DNA of 64,000 nucleotides, taken from positions 62,001 through 126,000 of the forward strand of contig NZ_QXNY01000011.1 in assembly GCF_003572205.1 (NCBI RefSeq). Direction: 5' to 3'. Shown in pieces: positions 1 through 9,539 of this stretch; position 1 is the stretch's first letter, and each line of letters begins with the position of its first letter. Under the pieces are notes generated by a model. That model was not told the origin of the DNA. It saw nothing but the letters and a program-made list of their open reading frames with translations, and made no database searches. Both the position numbers and the translations under genes were made by a program. Source of the stretch: Algihabitans albus (GTDB lineage: Bacteria > Pseudomonadota > Alphaproteobacteria > Kiloniellales > DSM-21159).

Positions 1-539
1 AGCTCGCTGGCCAACCCCTGCGCGTAGAAATAGTCGAAGGCCTTGGTCGCGGCGTAGGTTGCGAAGTAGGGCAAGGGCTGAAAGGCCGCGGTCGACGCGA
101 TCATCACCAGACCGGCCCGGCGTTCGTCCTCCCGGGCGCGCTGCAGCATACCGGGCAGAAGCGCGCGCGTGATCACCGTCGGCGCCACCACGTTGACCTC
201 AACCATGGCACGCTCGCTCATGGGCTCATTGTCGATCATGCGGCCAAAAGTCCCGAGACCGGCATTGTTGATCAGCAAATCCGGAGCGAAAGCCTGGGAC
301 ACCGCGACCAAAGAGTCGCGGCCCTTGTCTTCCGCCAGATCGGCCACCAGCCTCTCGATATGGCGACCGTCCCTCGACAACTCATCGGCCAGGGCCTCCA
401 AAGCCGCTTCGTTCCGGCCGGTCAGCAGCAGATCGGTTCCGTCGGACAAAGACCGTGCGAAGGCCTCGCCGATGCCGCTGGAGGCACCGGTGATGACGGC
501 GCGCCGGTAGGCGCCTCGTGTGTCGTTCCCTCGTGTCAT
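1..539 (-). CDS. Short-chain dehydrogenase/reductase, 3' end cut by window edge
   Basis: Classical SDR oxidoreductase, probably using NAD(P)H on an unidentified carbonyl or hydroxyl substrate in the cytosol. Visible motifs are the nucleotide-binding TGASSGIG near residues 17-24, NNAG in the middle, and an active-site Ser followed by YAATK close to the truncated end. The ATG is at 537-539 on the minus strand. About 180 residues are present and the family is usually about 250, so roughly 70 C-terminal residues lie outside the window. The gene is divergent from the DUF427 gene, leaving about 65 bp between the starts. The substrate cannot be inferred. Confidence 0.85.
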   Translation of the reverse strand, partial: MTRGNDTRGAYRRAVITGASSGIGEAFARSLSDGTDLLLTGRNEAALEALADELSRDGRHIERLVADLAEDKGRDSLVAVSQAFAPDLLINNAGLGTFGRMIDNEPMSERAMVEVNVVAPTVITRALLPGMLQRAREDERRAGLVMIASTAAFQPLPYFATYAATKAFDYFYAQGLASE

Positions 540-604
540 GTCGGTAATGTGTCCCCGCCCGGCTTGAGATCAATCGCCCGGCAAACTTAGAGGAGAACGG
601 TCCT

Positions 605-1093
605 TTGCGAAGACTCGAGCCCGGTCCGGGCCAGGAATCGGTCTGGGACTACCCTCGCCCGCCGCGGCTCGAGCCAGTGGCCGAGCGGCTACAGGTCCTC
701 TTCAACGGCGTCCTGGTGGCGGATACGACCCAGGGCTTCCGGGTTCTGGAGACCAGCCATCCGCCCACCTACTACATTCCGCCGGCAGACGTGCAGACCA
801 AGCTGTTGAAACCGGCACCGGGGCGATCGCTCTGCGAGTTCAAGGGTGAAGCCGCCTACTGGACTCTGACCGTTTCGGGCCGTGTGTCCGAACGGGCTGC
901 CTGGTCTTATCCAGCGCCCTGGCGGCCCTTCGAAGTCTTGAAGAAGCACTACTGCTTCTACGCCAGCCGGGTCGACGAGTGCCGCGTCGCCGGCGAAAGC
1001 GTTCAGTCCCAGGCGGGCGATTTCTACGGCGGTTGGATCACCGGCCGCATCGTCGGCCCCTTCAAGGGCGCGCCCGGCACGATGGGATGGTGA
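605..1093 (+). CDS. DUF427 domain-containing protein
   Basis: Soluble protein of about 162 residues with a DUF427 fold. The recognisable pieces are the FNG(V)LVADT opening strand, the YYIPPADV segment, the CEFKGEAAYW segment and a WSYPAPWRPFE segment, in family order. DUF427 proteins have no agreed biochemical function. The start is a TTG at 605-607, preceded by an AGGAG ribosome binding site at about 591-595; no better ATG is available in frame. No signal peptide or membrane segment is seen. The gene stands alone on the plus strand, with an oppositely oriented YciI gene downstream. Confidence 0.83.
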   Translation: MRRLEPGPGQESVWDYPRPPRLEPVAERLQVLFNGVLVADTTQGFRVLETSHPPTYYIPPADVQTKLLKPAPGRSLCEFKGEAAYWTLTVSGRVSERAAWSYPAPWRPFEVLKKHYCFYASRVDECRVAGESVQSQAGDFYGGWITGRIVGPFKGAPGTMGW

Positions 1094-1111
1094 GCGGCGG
1101 TCGGAGAGATC

Positions 1112-1396
1112 TCAGAGCTTGGGGTAAACCCGGCGCGTCGGCTTGATGCTGACGGACTGGAACAGTCCGGCTTCCGCGTAGGGGTCTTGCTGGGCGAAAG
1201 CCTCGGCGGCGGTGCGGTCGGGCACGTCGAGAATGATCAGGCTGCCGGCCGGCGTGTCACCGTCCTCGCCGATCAAAGGTCCTGCATAGACCAGTTGGTC
1301 GGAATGCCGTTCCAGGAACTGCAGGTGCCGGGGCCGATTGTCCTTGCGAACCTCGACCGTGCCCGGCTTGTCCGTACAGACAAGCGCAAACAGCAT
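1112..1396 (-). CDS. YciI family protein
   Basis: Small ferredoxin-like protein of 94 residues of the YciI/YCII family, whose members are usually of unknown or dehydrochlorinase-like function. It starts MLFALVCTDKPGT, and has the family pattern of a dimeric alpha/beta barrel with the conserved RxxHLQFLE region and the QDPYAEAGLF motif. The ATG at 1394-1396 follows a GGAG about nine bases upstream. A GTG five codons earlier (1411) is possible but has no ribosome binding site. In many alphaproteobacteria a yciI gene follows tsaD and gpsA; here it follows tsaD and an oxygenase. Confidence 0.85.
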   Translation of the reverse strand: MLFALVCTDKPGTVEVRKDNRPRHLQFLERHSDQLVYAGPLIGEDGDTPAGSLIILDVPDRTAAEAFAQQDPYAEAGLFQSVSIKPTRRVYPKL

Positions 1397-1490
1397 CGTT
1401 TCCGTCTCCACCGCAGTTTTTTCAGTTTTTGCTGTTCAAAGCCTAGACCAGCCGACGCATAGGGGCCAAGCCGATTCGCGGCGGTCGCGT

Positions 1491-2162
1491 CTAGAGACTG
1501 AGATTGAAGGCGATGGAGATACGCGTGGCCGTGCCGAAATAAGGCCGCACGGCATGACTGAGCCATGAGGGGAACAGCACCATCAGTCCGGCGCGCGGGC
1601 TGATGGTCTCACTGGCCCCCATCGCGGCACCACCGGTTGCCGCCACGGTGAGGCGCGGCGCGTACATGGCCGGGGCGACGCCGCGCGGATCCTGGATCTC
1701 GAATTCGCCGCCGAGCGAGGGATCGGCCGCGATCCCGCCGTCGTCGACGTAGTAGACCCCCGACCAGAAGCAGCCCGGGTGCGTGTGGAACTCGTTGCCG
1801 TGGCCGCTTCGGTTGATGTTGGCCCAGGCGTTCGCCTGCCAGTCGGGGCGAACTTTCTCGCCCTTGCGATCGCAGGTCAGGTCGTCGGCCAGTCGCTTGG
1901 CGCCCGTCAGCAGGGCGGCCGCCGGTTTGCCGCCCCACTCGGCGAAGTCCCAGTTCGATTGCCAGCCGCCCAAGTTGGAATGGGCGCTGCCGGCATGGTT
2001 CCGCTCGCGCTCGAGCACGATTCGCTTCAGGTCGGCGTTCAGCGGTTCGGCGTTCGGGAGCTGCGCCAAAGCGACGGGCGTTGGAAACATCAGACGCAGC
2101 TGAACCTGAGCTTGGCCTCCAGCCGGTCGGCGCGGGTCGCCTTGCGGGAGTGGAGTCGTCAT
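1491..2162 (-). CDS. 2OG-Fe(II) oxygenase, TIGR02466 type
   Basis: Putative 2-oxoglutarate- and iron-dependent oxygenase of 223 residues. The jelly-roll metal site is visible as EFHTHPG (His-x-His region), a second strand with [10 protein letters not shown], and a distal SHAVRPY motif supplying the third His and the Arg that would bind 2-oxoglutarate. The substrate of this subfamily is not known. The start ATG at 2160-2162 overlaps the tsaD stop as ATGA, so translation is probably coupled to tsaD. The position is where gpsA often sits in related genomes. Confidence 0.85.
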   Translation of the reverse strand: MTTPLPQGDPRRPAGGQAQVQLRLMFPTPVALAQLPNAEPLNADLKRIVLERERNHAGSAHSNLGGWQSNWDFAEWGGKPAAALLTGAKRLADDLTCDRKGEKVRPDWQANAWANINRSGHGNEFHTHPGCFWSGVYYVDDGGIAADPSLGGEFEIQDPRGVAPAMYAPRLTVAATGGAAMGASETISPRAGLMVLFPSWLSHAVRPYFGTATRISIAFNLSL

Positions 2163-3211
2163 GATCTGGCCTCCAATTCACTTTCCGGCGTCCGCAGCTC
2201 CTCCAAAGGCCAACGCGGCCGCGCGCGGGCATTCAGAGGATCGCTTTGTCCCAGGCGCAACCGCTCCAGCCCGGCCCAGGCGATCATCGCCGCATTGTCG
2301 GTACAGAGCTTCGGAGGCGGCGCAACCAGCACCGTGCCCTCGGCCTCGGTCAGGGCCGCGAGCGCTTGACGCAGGTTGCGATTGGCCGCCACGCCACCGG
2401 CCACGACGAGGGGTCCGGGCTGGCCGGTGTCCCGGCGAAAACGGGCGAGGGCGTTGCGGCTGCGATCCACCAGGACGTCGGCCACGGAAGCCTGGAAGCT
2501 GGCCGCCAGATCGGCGCGATCCCGAGGCGAGAGATCGCCCAGCCGTTCGGCCTGCTGACGCACGGCCGTCTTCAAGCCGGAGAACGAAAAGTCGCAGTCG
2601 GGGCGTCCCTTCAAGGGGCGCGGCAAGACGAAGCGTTCCGGGTCGCCCTCCTGCGCCGCCCGCTCCACCGCCGGACCTCCTGGATAGTCGAGCGCAAGCA
2701 GCTTGGCTGTCTTGTCGAAAGCCTCGCCGACCGCATCGTCGATGGTGCCGCCATAACGACGGTAGCAACCGACTCCTTCGACCGCGAGCAACTGGCAGTG
2801 ACCGCCGGATACCAGCAGCAGCAGGTAGGGGAAATCCAGACCGTCGGTCAGCCTGGCCGTGAGAGCGTGGCCTTCCAAGTGATTCACGGCGACGAAGGGC
2901 AGCGCGCGCGCAGCGGCGATCGCCTTTCCGGTCATGGCCGCGACAAGCACGCCGCCGATCAAGCCGGGTCCGAGCGTGGCGGCGACGCCGTCCAAATCGT
3001 CGAAGCCGACGCCGGCCTCCTGCAACGCCTTGACGATAAGGCCGTCGAGGTGGTCCAGATGACTGCGGGCGGCGATTTCCGGAACCACGCCGCCGTAGGG
3101 TCGATGTTCGGCCAGTTGCGAAAGGACGAGATTGGCACGGACCTCGCCCGCGTCGTTCACCAACGCGACCGCCGTCTCGTCGCAAGAAGACTCCAGACCG
3201 AGGACCAGCAT
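2159..3211 (-). CDS. tsaD: tRNA N6-adenosine threonylcarbamoyltransferase TsaD
   Basis: Transfers the threonylcarbamoyl group from threonylcarbamoyl-AMP to A37 of tRNAs that read ANN codons, in a cytosolic complex with TsaB and TsaE. At 350 residues it has full family length. It opens with the canonical [13 protein letters not shown], and carries the metal-binding His pair as NHLEGH at residues 111 and 115. Later ASKHA elements include [17 protein letters not shown] and [12 protein letters not shown]. The start codon is fixed by the conserved N terminus, and it overlaps the ATG of the divergent hydrolase gene by two bases. Confidence 0.97.
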   Translation of the reverse strand: MLVLGLESSCDETAVALVNDAGEVRANLVLSQLAEHRPYGGVVPEIAARSHLDHLDGLIVKALQEAGVGFDDLDGVAATLGPGLIGGVLVAAMTGKAIAAARALPFVAVNHLEGHALTARLTDGLDFPYLLLLVSGGHCQLLAVEGVGCYRRYGGTIDDAVGEAFDKTAKLLALDYPGGPAVERAAQEGDPERFVLPRPLKGRPDCDFSFSGLKTAVRQQAERLGDLSPRDRADLAASFQASVADVLVDRSRNALARFRRDTGQPGPLVVAGGVAANRNLRQALAALTEAEGTVLVAPPPKLCTDNAAMIAWAGLERLRLGQSDPLNARARPRWPLEELRTPESELEARS

Positions 3212-4133
3212 GCTCCTTACATGGGCAAGTCAGACTGCCTTTGGCAAGCGCGCGCTGCCGTGCCTTGCATTGCTGGCCTTCATGGTCGCCGCCAGTGGGT
3301 CGAGTCTGGCGCAATCAAACCTGGCGCGGGTCCCTGGGGGCAGCGGTGCCTGGCTTGCACCGACCCCGGCCTTGACTGGCGACAACCCTCTGGCGCTTGC
3401 CGATCCGCAGGGAACGGCAGTGCTGATCTTCCTGCCCGGCAGTTCAACAGAAGGTCGGCCCGACATCTGTCGCCCGCTGGACTCTCGCCTCGGAACCACG
3501 CCTCAGGCCTTTCAGCGCCTCGCCGGGCGGACGCTGGCCGGCAAAACCCTTGCCGTTTTCGGATTCTGCAGCGAAACGAAGCTCGGCAGCTTCCGCAAGG
3601 ACCGCTATGCCGGCGAGCCGAAGGTCATCGGCCGAAAAAACGACTTGCGCACCCTGGTCGAGGCCCTCCGCGCCGCCGGTCTGCCGGCGGAGCAGCTGTT
3701 TCTCGCCGGTCATTCGGCCGGGGGCTGGGCCGCGCTTCTGCTGCAGCGGGATCGTCCTTTCGAAATCAATGCGGTTCTTGCCTTCGCTCCGGCCTTCACG
3801 GGACCGCGCGCCACGCGCACGGAAAGCTGGAGCCGGTTGCGCCGCGAGATGATTACCCGCCTGAGCGAGGCCGAGCGGCTGCAAGCTCTGGTCGTCGCCG
3901 TCCAAGGCGATCCCTACAACCGCCCTCAGGACCTCGCTTTCCTTGCACAAATCCCGGGCGTCCGTCTGATCGGCCTGTCCAGCGACGAACTCGAAGGACG
4001 TCCCTGCGAAGCTGGCAGCCCACATCAGTTGATCTACCGTGACTGCTTTTCCGACACCCAGGTCGACCGCATAGCCGCCTACTTGGAGCAAAGCCTCCAG
4101 GGGTCGGATCAACGCGGCCCGCAGAACCGCTAA
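3210..4133 (+). CDS. Secreted alpha/beta hydrolase-like protein
   Basis: Probable exported serine hydrolase of about 307 residues. The chosen ATG at 3210 gives a clear signal peptide: short positive region (FGKR), hydrophobic [14 protein letters not shown], and a likely cleavage after SSLAQ. The nucleophile elbow is GHSAGG in the middle of the protein, and [12 protein letters not shown] near the C terminus supplies a plausible catalytic His. The frame stays open 26 codons upstream (from 3132), but that would place the signal peptide internally. The substrate is unknown. It lies between tsaD (divergent) and hemC (same direction). Confidence 0.8.
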   Translation: MLLTWASQTAFGKRALPCLALLAFMVAASGSSLAQSNLARVPGGSGAWLAPTPALTGDNPLALADPQGTAVLIFLPGSSTEGRPDICRPLDSRLGTTPQAFQRLAGRTLAGKTLAVFGFCSETKLGSFRKDRYAGEPKVIGRKNDLRTLVEALRAAGLPAEQLFLAGHSAGGWAALLLQRDRPFEINAVLAFAPAFTGPRATRTESWSRLRREMITRLSEAERLQALVVAVQGDPYNRPQDLAFLAQIPGVRLIGLSSDELEGRPCEAGSPHQLIYRDCFSDTQVDRIAAYLEQSLQGSDQRGPQNR

Positions 4134-4276
4134 AATAGCTCGCAGAGCCGCTCGAGAAGACCGCGCCTCGGAAACCCGCAAAGCGAGCTCGTCAGGTCGC
4201 GATCCGCTCCAAACATCCGGCTTCGGGTCGGGGCCGCTTGCAATGCTCGCGCAGGCTGCGTAACCCTTGAGCTGTC

Positions 4277-5230
4277 ATGACCTTAGACACTCCGATGATC
4301 CGCCTCGGAACCCGAGGCAGCCCGCTCGCCCTTGCACAGGCGACCGAGGTACAGCGTCGCCTGATCGCCGCTCACCCGGACCTGTCCGAAGACGGTGCCG
4401 TACGCGTGGTCGAAATCAAAACCACCGGCGACCGTGTCACCGATCGTCCGCTCGCGGAGATCGGCGGCAAAGGCCTCTTCACGAAAGAAATCGAGGCGGC
4501 TTTGGCTGCGCGCGAGATCGACGTTGCGGTCCACTCCATGAAGGATGTGCCGACCTGGCTGCCCGATGGCCTCGAGTTGGCGGCTTACCTGCCGCGGGAA
4601 GATGTGCGCGATGCCTTCTTCTCGCCGCATGCCGACTCCGTCGCCGCCTTGCCTGAGGGTGCGCGTGTCGGAAGCGCCTCGCTGCGTCGCCAAGCACAGC
4701 TTCTTCTGGTCCGGCCAGACCTGAAGGTCGGGCTGATTCGAGGAAACGTCGAGACACGGCTGCGCAAGTTGGCCGCCGGTGAGGTCGACGCCACACTGCT
4801 GGCGGTCGCTGGCCTCAACCGCCTGGGCCGCGCCGCCGCGATCCAGACGCGTCTTTCGACCGACGAGATGCTGCCGGCCGTCGGTCAGGGCGCCGTCGGC
4901 CTGGAAATTCGTTCGGACGACGAAGATACGTACAAGTACATACGCACGCTGAACGATGTGGCGACGGAAACCAGGGTCTCCGCGGAGCGGGCCTGCCTGG
5001 AGGTTCTGGAAGGATCTTGCCGTACGCCCATCGCCGCTTTGGCCGAGATCGGCGAACGTGAGCGCTTCCATTTACGGGTCCTGCTCGCCGAACCGGATGG
5101 CTCGGCCGCCTGGCGGACCGAACGCGAAGGGCCGCTCGGCGATGCCCTGCCTCTGGCTCGGGATGCAGGCGCCGAACTGCGTAGGTCGGCCGGCGAAGCT
5201 TTCTTCGAGCGGCTGGCCGACCTCTTCTGA
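4277..5230 (+). CDS. hemC: Porphobilinogen deaminase (hydroxymethylbilane synthase)
   Basis: Polymerises four porphobilinogen molecules to hydroxymethylbilane in cytosolic tetrapyrrole synthesis. It has 317 residues, near family length. The N terminus reads MIRLGTRGSPLALAQA after a six-residue lead. The Arg-rich substrate motif GSASLRRQAQL is present, and the dipyrromethane cofactor Cys lies in LEGSCRTPIAA at about residue 248. Its TGA overlaps the ATG of the next gene (TGATG at 5228-5232), coupling it to the HemD domain. It heads a heme operon running to 9231. Confidence 0.97.
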   Translation: MTLDTPMIRLGTRGSPLALAQATEVQRRLIAAHPDLSEDGAVRVVEIKTTGDRVTDRPLAEIGGKGLFTKEIEAALAAREIDVAVHSMKDVPTWLPDGLELAAYLPREDVRDAFFSPHADSVAALPEGARVGSASLRRQAQLLLVRPDLKVGLIRGNVETRLRKLAAGEVDATLLAVAGLNRLGRAAAIQTRLSTDEMLPAVGQGAVGLEIRSDDEDTYKYIRTLNDVATETRVSAERACLEVLEGSCRTPIAALAEIGERERFHLRVLLAEPDGSAAWRTEREGPLGDALPLARDAGAELRRSAGEAFFERLADLF

Positions 5231-7797
5231 TGCGCCTCCTGGTCACGCGGCCGCGCGAAGAGGCGGAGCGTTTCGCAGAGGACCTGACGTCTCGGGGGCA
5301 TGAGGCGGTTATAGCCTCCTTGCTGACCATCGATATCCGCCATGAAGACCTGGACTTGGACGGTGTCCAGGCTCTGGCCTTCACTAGCTTGAATGGTGTC
5401 CGCGCGTTCGTCGCCAATAGCTCCGAGCGCGGATTGCCAGTCCATACCGTCGGATCCCGGACGGCCGAGGCGGCTCGGGCGGCGGGTCTCAAAGACGTGC
5501 GGTCGGCAGCCGGTGACGTGGACGCCTTGGCGGCTCAGATCGCTACGAGCCGGCAAGCTGCCGCTGGTGCGGTTCTGCATGTGACCGGGGTTCACGTTGC
5601 CGGCGATCTGAGCGGAAAGCTCTCCAGCCAGGGTTTTACGGTGCGGCGTGCCGTTCTGTACGAAGCCCGTCCGGTCGGCCGCCTGCCGGACTCTGCGCGT
5701 ACGGCTCTTCAAACCGGTCGTCTTGACGGGGTTACCTTTTTCTCTCCACGTACAGCCGCTAGCTTTGCTAGGCTCGTACGCGCGTCCGGGCTGGAGCGAT
5801 CCACAGAGAGCTTGACGGCCTTCTGTCTAAGCCCCGCCGTCGCGGCCGAGGCGAGGGCCGTGACCTGGGCAAACGTACGGGTTGCCGCACACCCGACTCA
5901 AGCGGCCCTACTCACGGCGCTCGCCGGGAGCCAGCAGACAGCGCAAGAGGACGCAGGCATGGCGCAGAACGGCGAAACGCCCAAAAAGGACCAGATCGAA
6001 AAGGGTCTGAAGGCTGAAGAGGCCGCATCCGCCACCGTGTCGGGCCGCGGCGAGGCAAGCAAAAGCGAAGCGGAGGGCGCGACCTCAGAAAGTGACCCAG
6101 AGCGGCTCGGAGAGCGCTCCGTTTCTGGTTCGGCCGCAGGCTCGACCAAAGGTTCGGCCGCGGAGCACGTCATCGCCCGTTTCGGCGGTCTAAGACCGAC
6201 GGCGACCAAGCTCGGCGTGGCCGTTTCGACCGTCCAAGGCTGGAAGGCGCGCGGCCACATTCCGGAAACACGGCACGACGACCTGCGCGCCGCCGCCAAG
6301 ACACACGGCATTGAGATCGGCGACATAGATTTGGCTACGACGCAGGAGCCTGCTACGCCAGAGACGCCGACAGCCGGAACATCGACACCTGCCATTCCCC
6401 TGAATCCCTGGGCCGAGCCGGCGGGCGGCGACGGCGGCGCATCTCCCCTGCGCGGCAACGCGTCATCGAAGGTCGGCGGCGCGTCCAAGATCGAAAGCGC
6501 GCCATCATCCATTGAGGCCGCTGTGGATAACCGAAACCAGGGCAGAGATATCCGCGAGGACGAGGATACGGGAGACGACACCACAAACGAAGGTGGGCAC
6601 CACGGGCGGGAGGCGGACGCACCTGCCGCATCGCGCAGCGGCGGTCTGCTGCTGGGACTGGGATTGGCGATCCCGATTTTCGTCGGCGGAGCGATCGCCG
6701 CAATCTACACACGCGACTATTGGGAGCCTTTTCTACCCGTAAGCCCGGATACGTCTCTGCAAGCGGAAATGACGGAGCTAGGCGACCGCGTAGCCAGTCT
6801 GGAGGCGGCCCCACCAGCCGTCGATCCGGCCCGCTTGGATGATCTGTCGCAGCGGCTCGACGAGCTGGCGCAGCAGGTCGCGGAACTTCCAGGCGAGATG
6901 GGCACGCGTGAACCGCTGGCTGGGCTGCAGCAGCGCGTCGACGAGCTGGCCGCGCAAATTGAAACGATGTCGGTGACGGGCGGCGCAGGCAACGGTTCGT
7001 CCGCCCCGACGAGTGCGAGCCCCGCCGCGGTCAGCAGGCTGGAGGATCAGATCGTCGGCGTAAGGGACGAGCTGGACGAATTGCGCGGAACCTTGGCCGA
7101 GACCAGTGCCGCCGCGGCAACAGCGGCCGGCGCAGCAGCCGAGGCCGCTACTGCCGATGCCGCAGCGCTCTCGGAATTGCAGACGGAACTGACCGAACTG
7201 CGAGCGGAACTACAAGAGGTCGAGAGCCAGGCACAGCAGGCCTTGACCGCCGGCGCCGGCGACAGCGGCCTCGCTTTGGCTCTTGGGCAACTGCGGGACG
7301 CGCTGCGCTTCTCCACGCCGTTCCAGACGGAACTGCAAGCGATACGCAGCCTGATCCCCACTGGCGACCCCGTGCTTGAACTGCTGCCCCCGTTGGAGAC
7401 CCATGCCGATCGCGGCGTGCCGACGCGCGAAGAGTTGGCGGCACGCTTCGAACCGATGGCACGGAGCGCCGTTGCCGCCAGCTATGACGACAGCTGGAGT
7501 GGCCGGCTGATGTCGCGTGTATCGGAAGCGGTGAGCCTTCGCCCTGTCGGCGAGGTCGAGGGTGACAGTGCACGCGCGCGTGTCGCACGCGCCGACGCAC
7601 GACTTGCAAACGACGATTTAGCCGGAGCGGTCGAAGCGCTGTCAGGCCTTCAGGGACCGGCGGCGGCGGAGGTTGCGACCTGGATGGCCGACGCCCAGGC
7701 GCGCCTGGCCGGCGAACAGGCCCTCGGCGCGTTGACTCGCCGAAGCCTGGCGCGCTTGGCACCGGCTGTGGGAGCGCCTGCGGCAAATGAACAGTAA
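5230..7797 (+). CDS. hemD: Uroporphyrinogen-III synthase fused in frame to Mic60/mitofilin-like membrane protein
   Basis: One uninterrupted frame of 855 residues. Residues 1 to about 235 match HemD, which cyclises hydroxymethylbilane to uroporphyrinogen III: MRLLVTRPREEAERF, FTSLNGVRAF, TFFSPRTAASF and CLSPAVAAEA. An acidic low-complexity linker follows. Residues 314 to about 369 form a short helix-turn-helix-like motif (FGGLRPTATKLGVAVSTVQGW). A single membrane helix lies at about 471-492 (GGLLLGLGLAIPIFVGG), then a coiled coil, then a C-terminal mitofilin-like domain from about 680 (LRDALRFSTPFQTELQAI). The Mic60 part would be periplasmic and shape inner-membrane folds. An in-frame ATG at 5959 with AGAGG upstream could also give a separate 612-residue Mic60. 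In related genomes these are normally two adjacent genes. Confidence 0.9.
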   Translation: MRLLVTRPREEAERFAEDLTSRGHEAVIASLLTIDIRHEDLDLDGVQALAFTSLNGVRAFVANSSERGLPVHTVGSRTAEAARAAGLKDVRSAAGDVDALAAQIATSRQAAAGAVLHVTGVHVAGDLSGKLSSQGFTVRRAVLYEARPVGRLPDSARTALQTGRLDGVTFFSPRTAASFARLVRASGLERSTESLTAFCLSPAVAAEARAVTWANVRVAAHPTQAALLTALAGSQQTAQEDAGMAQNGETPKKDQIEKGLKAEEAASATVSGRGEASKSEAEGATSESDPERLGERSVSGSAAGSTKGSAAEHVIARFGGLRPTATKLGVAVSTVQGWKARGHIPETRHDDLRAAAKTHGIEIGDIDLATTQEPATPETPTAGTSTPAIPLNPWAEPAGGDGGASPLRGNASSKVGGASKIESAPSSIEAAVDNRNQGRDIREDEDTGDDTTNEGGHHGREADAPAASRSGGLLLGLGLAIPIFVGGAIAAIYTRDYWEPFLPVSPDTSLQAEMTELGDRVASLEAAPPAVDPARLDDLSQRLDELAQQVAELPGEMGTREPLAGLQQRVDELAAQIETMSVTGGAGNGSSAPTSASPAAVSRLEDQIVGVRDELDELRGTLAETSAAAATAAGAAAEAATADAAALSELQTELTELRAELQEVESQAQQALTAGAGDSGLALALGQLRDALRFSTPFQTELQAIRSLIPTGDPVLELLPPLETHADRGVPTREELAARFEPMARSAVAASYDDSWSGRLMSRVSEAVSLRPVGEVEGDSARARVARADARLANDDLAGAVEALSGLQGPAAAEVATWMADAQARLAGEQALGALTRRSLARLAPAVGAPAANEQ

Positions 7798-7812
7798 AGG
7801 GGAAGGCCGACC

Positions 7813-9231
7813 ATGATTCGCGCGCTGGTCTACTTCGGCCTCGTCGCCGTTGCGATTGCCATCGCCTATCTACTGGTGATCGTGGCGCCCGGCGAGGTCG
7901 CTGTGCAATGGCTCGGCTGGGAGCTTCAAACCTCGATCGCCGTTGCGATCCTGGCCCTGATCTTTCTCTGTGTTCTTGCCGCGGTAGGCTACTACGGTTG
8001 GCGCTTGGTGCGCCATGCACCCAAGGACTTTTGGAACCAGCACGGTCAGGAGCGGCGCAACCGGGGCTACCGCGCGCTCAGCCACGGTCTGGTCGCCGTC
8101 GCCGCCGGCGATCCGCATGAAGCCAGACGCTGGGCCAAGAAGGCTCAGAAGCTTTTGGATGATCAACCTCTGTCGCGCTTGCTTTCGGCTCAGGCCGCAC
8201 AGTTGTCGGGCGAAGCTCAGGCTGCCCGCGAGCACTTCGAGAAAATGCTCGAGGCGGAGGAAACCCGCTTTCTCGGGCTGCGCGGGCTGCTGATGCAGGC
8301 CCTGCGCGACGGCGACGACGCGGCAGCTCTGGACTATCTGCGCCAAGCCAAGGACCTGCGGCCGGAGACGCCCTGGGTGATCGACCATCTCTTCGAGGTC
8401 GCGCAACGCCGCGGCGACCTCAAAACCGCCGAGCAGGCCGCCCTCGCAGCCGCCCGCTACGCGGTCTGGCCGCGTGAGGAGGCCTATCGCAAGCGCGCCG
8501 TCGTATTGACGGCCAGGGCTCAACGAGCCGCCGCCAGCAACGACGAAGCAACTGCGATCGCGGACCTAGAGGAAGCCCTTAAGAGCGCGCCGGACCTTGT
8601 GGCTGCCGCCGTTCTACAAGCTCGGCTGGAGGCGGGCCGCAAGCGGGAGCGCCGGGGGGCGAAGCTGCTGGAGGCGGTCTGGAAGCGTCAGCCGCATCCG
8701 GAACTGGCCGAAGCCTATCTGGCACTCCGACCCAACGACCCGCCGCTCTCACAAGTCAAACGAATCGAGAAGCTGACGACCAACAGCGTCGATCATCTCG
8801 AGTCGCGCCTGGCCCGTGCCCGAGTCGCGCTGGCGGCGGAACTCTGGGGCGAAGCGCGCAAGTACTTGCAACGTGCGACTGCCGAACAGCCGGACCGGAG
8901 AGTCTACCAGCTGATGGCCGAACTGGAGCAGCGGGAGCATGACGACCGCGAAGCGGCGCATGACTGGCTGCGCAAGGCAGAAGAGGCGGATCTGGAGCCG
9001 ATGTGGGTCTGCGACTCCTGCGGCGCAGCGGCACGTCACTGGACCGCTCACTGCAGCCATTGCGGCAGCTTCGACAAGCTCGCGTGGCGCAGCCCGCTTC
9101 AGACTCTCGCCGAGCCCGAATCTCCCTCAGAGACTGCGGAGACACCCGGCGAGGGCAACGGCCGCCCGGCGATCGTCACCGGCCAAGCGGTCGTCGTGGG
9201 TGAAAGCCGCACGCCGGCCCCGGCGGCGTGA
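7813..9231 (+). CDS. hemY: HemY N-terminal domain TPR membrane protein
   Basis: Inner-membrane TPR protein of 472 residues found beside heme genes in proteobacteria; its role in heme synthesis is inferred from context. Two membrane helices are visible at about 4-21 and 38-60, followed by QHGQERRNRGYRALSHGLVAVAAGD, the HemY_N signature, and several TPR-like helical repeats. The C terminus has a CDSCG...CSHCG four-Cys zinc or rubredoxin-like knuckle at about residues 400-420, as in LapB-type proteins, then a disordered tail. It starts 15 bases after the HemD-Mic60 stop with an AAGGGGAAGG ribosome binding site. Confidence 0.88.
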   Translation: MIRALVYFGLVAVAIAIAYLLVIVAPGEVAVQWLGWELQTSIAVAILALIFLCVLAAVGYYGWRLVRHAPKDFWNQHGQERRNRGYRALSHGLVAVAAGDPHEARRWAKKAQKLLDDQPLSRLLSAQAAQLSGEAQAAREHFEKMLEAEETRFLGLRGLLMQALRDGDDAAALDYLRQAKDLRPETPWVIDHLFEVAQRRGDLKTAEQAALAAARYAVWPREEAYRKRAVVLTARAQRAAASNDEATAIADLEEALKSAPDLVAAAVLQARLEAGRKRERRGAKLLEAVWKRQPHPELAEAYLALRPNDPPLSQVKRIEKLTTNSVDHLESRLARARVALAAELWGEARKYLQRATAEQPDRRVYQLMAELEQREHDDREAAHDWLRKAEEADLEPMWVCDSCGAAARHWTAHCSHCGSFDKLAWRSPLQTLAEPESPSETAETPGEGNGRPAIVTGQAVVVGESRTPAPAA

Positions 9232-9464
9232 AACAGTGCGGCCTTTCATCTCAAGGCAATCGCGGCGATGTCGAAGGCGATCCGTCTATAGGACCGCAGC
9301 TGGAGAATACCAGGGACAGGTCAGCGCCTCCGGACCGCTCGGCGCCTCACAGTTCTGTGCCAGCGGATTGACGCGGTCCAGCCCCTGGATTACCTATGCG
9401 CCTCCGCTTTTGGATGATCGGGTTCGTGTTCGAGGTCGCGCAGTCTTTTGAAGCGCTTCACCTC

Positions 9465-9539
<75 letters not shown>

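Noticed and set aside
2246-4042. 598-codon plus-strand open frame across tsaD and the hydrolase
   Set aside because: It is an antisense and off-frame shadow of two recognised genes and has arginine-rich, unstructured composition.
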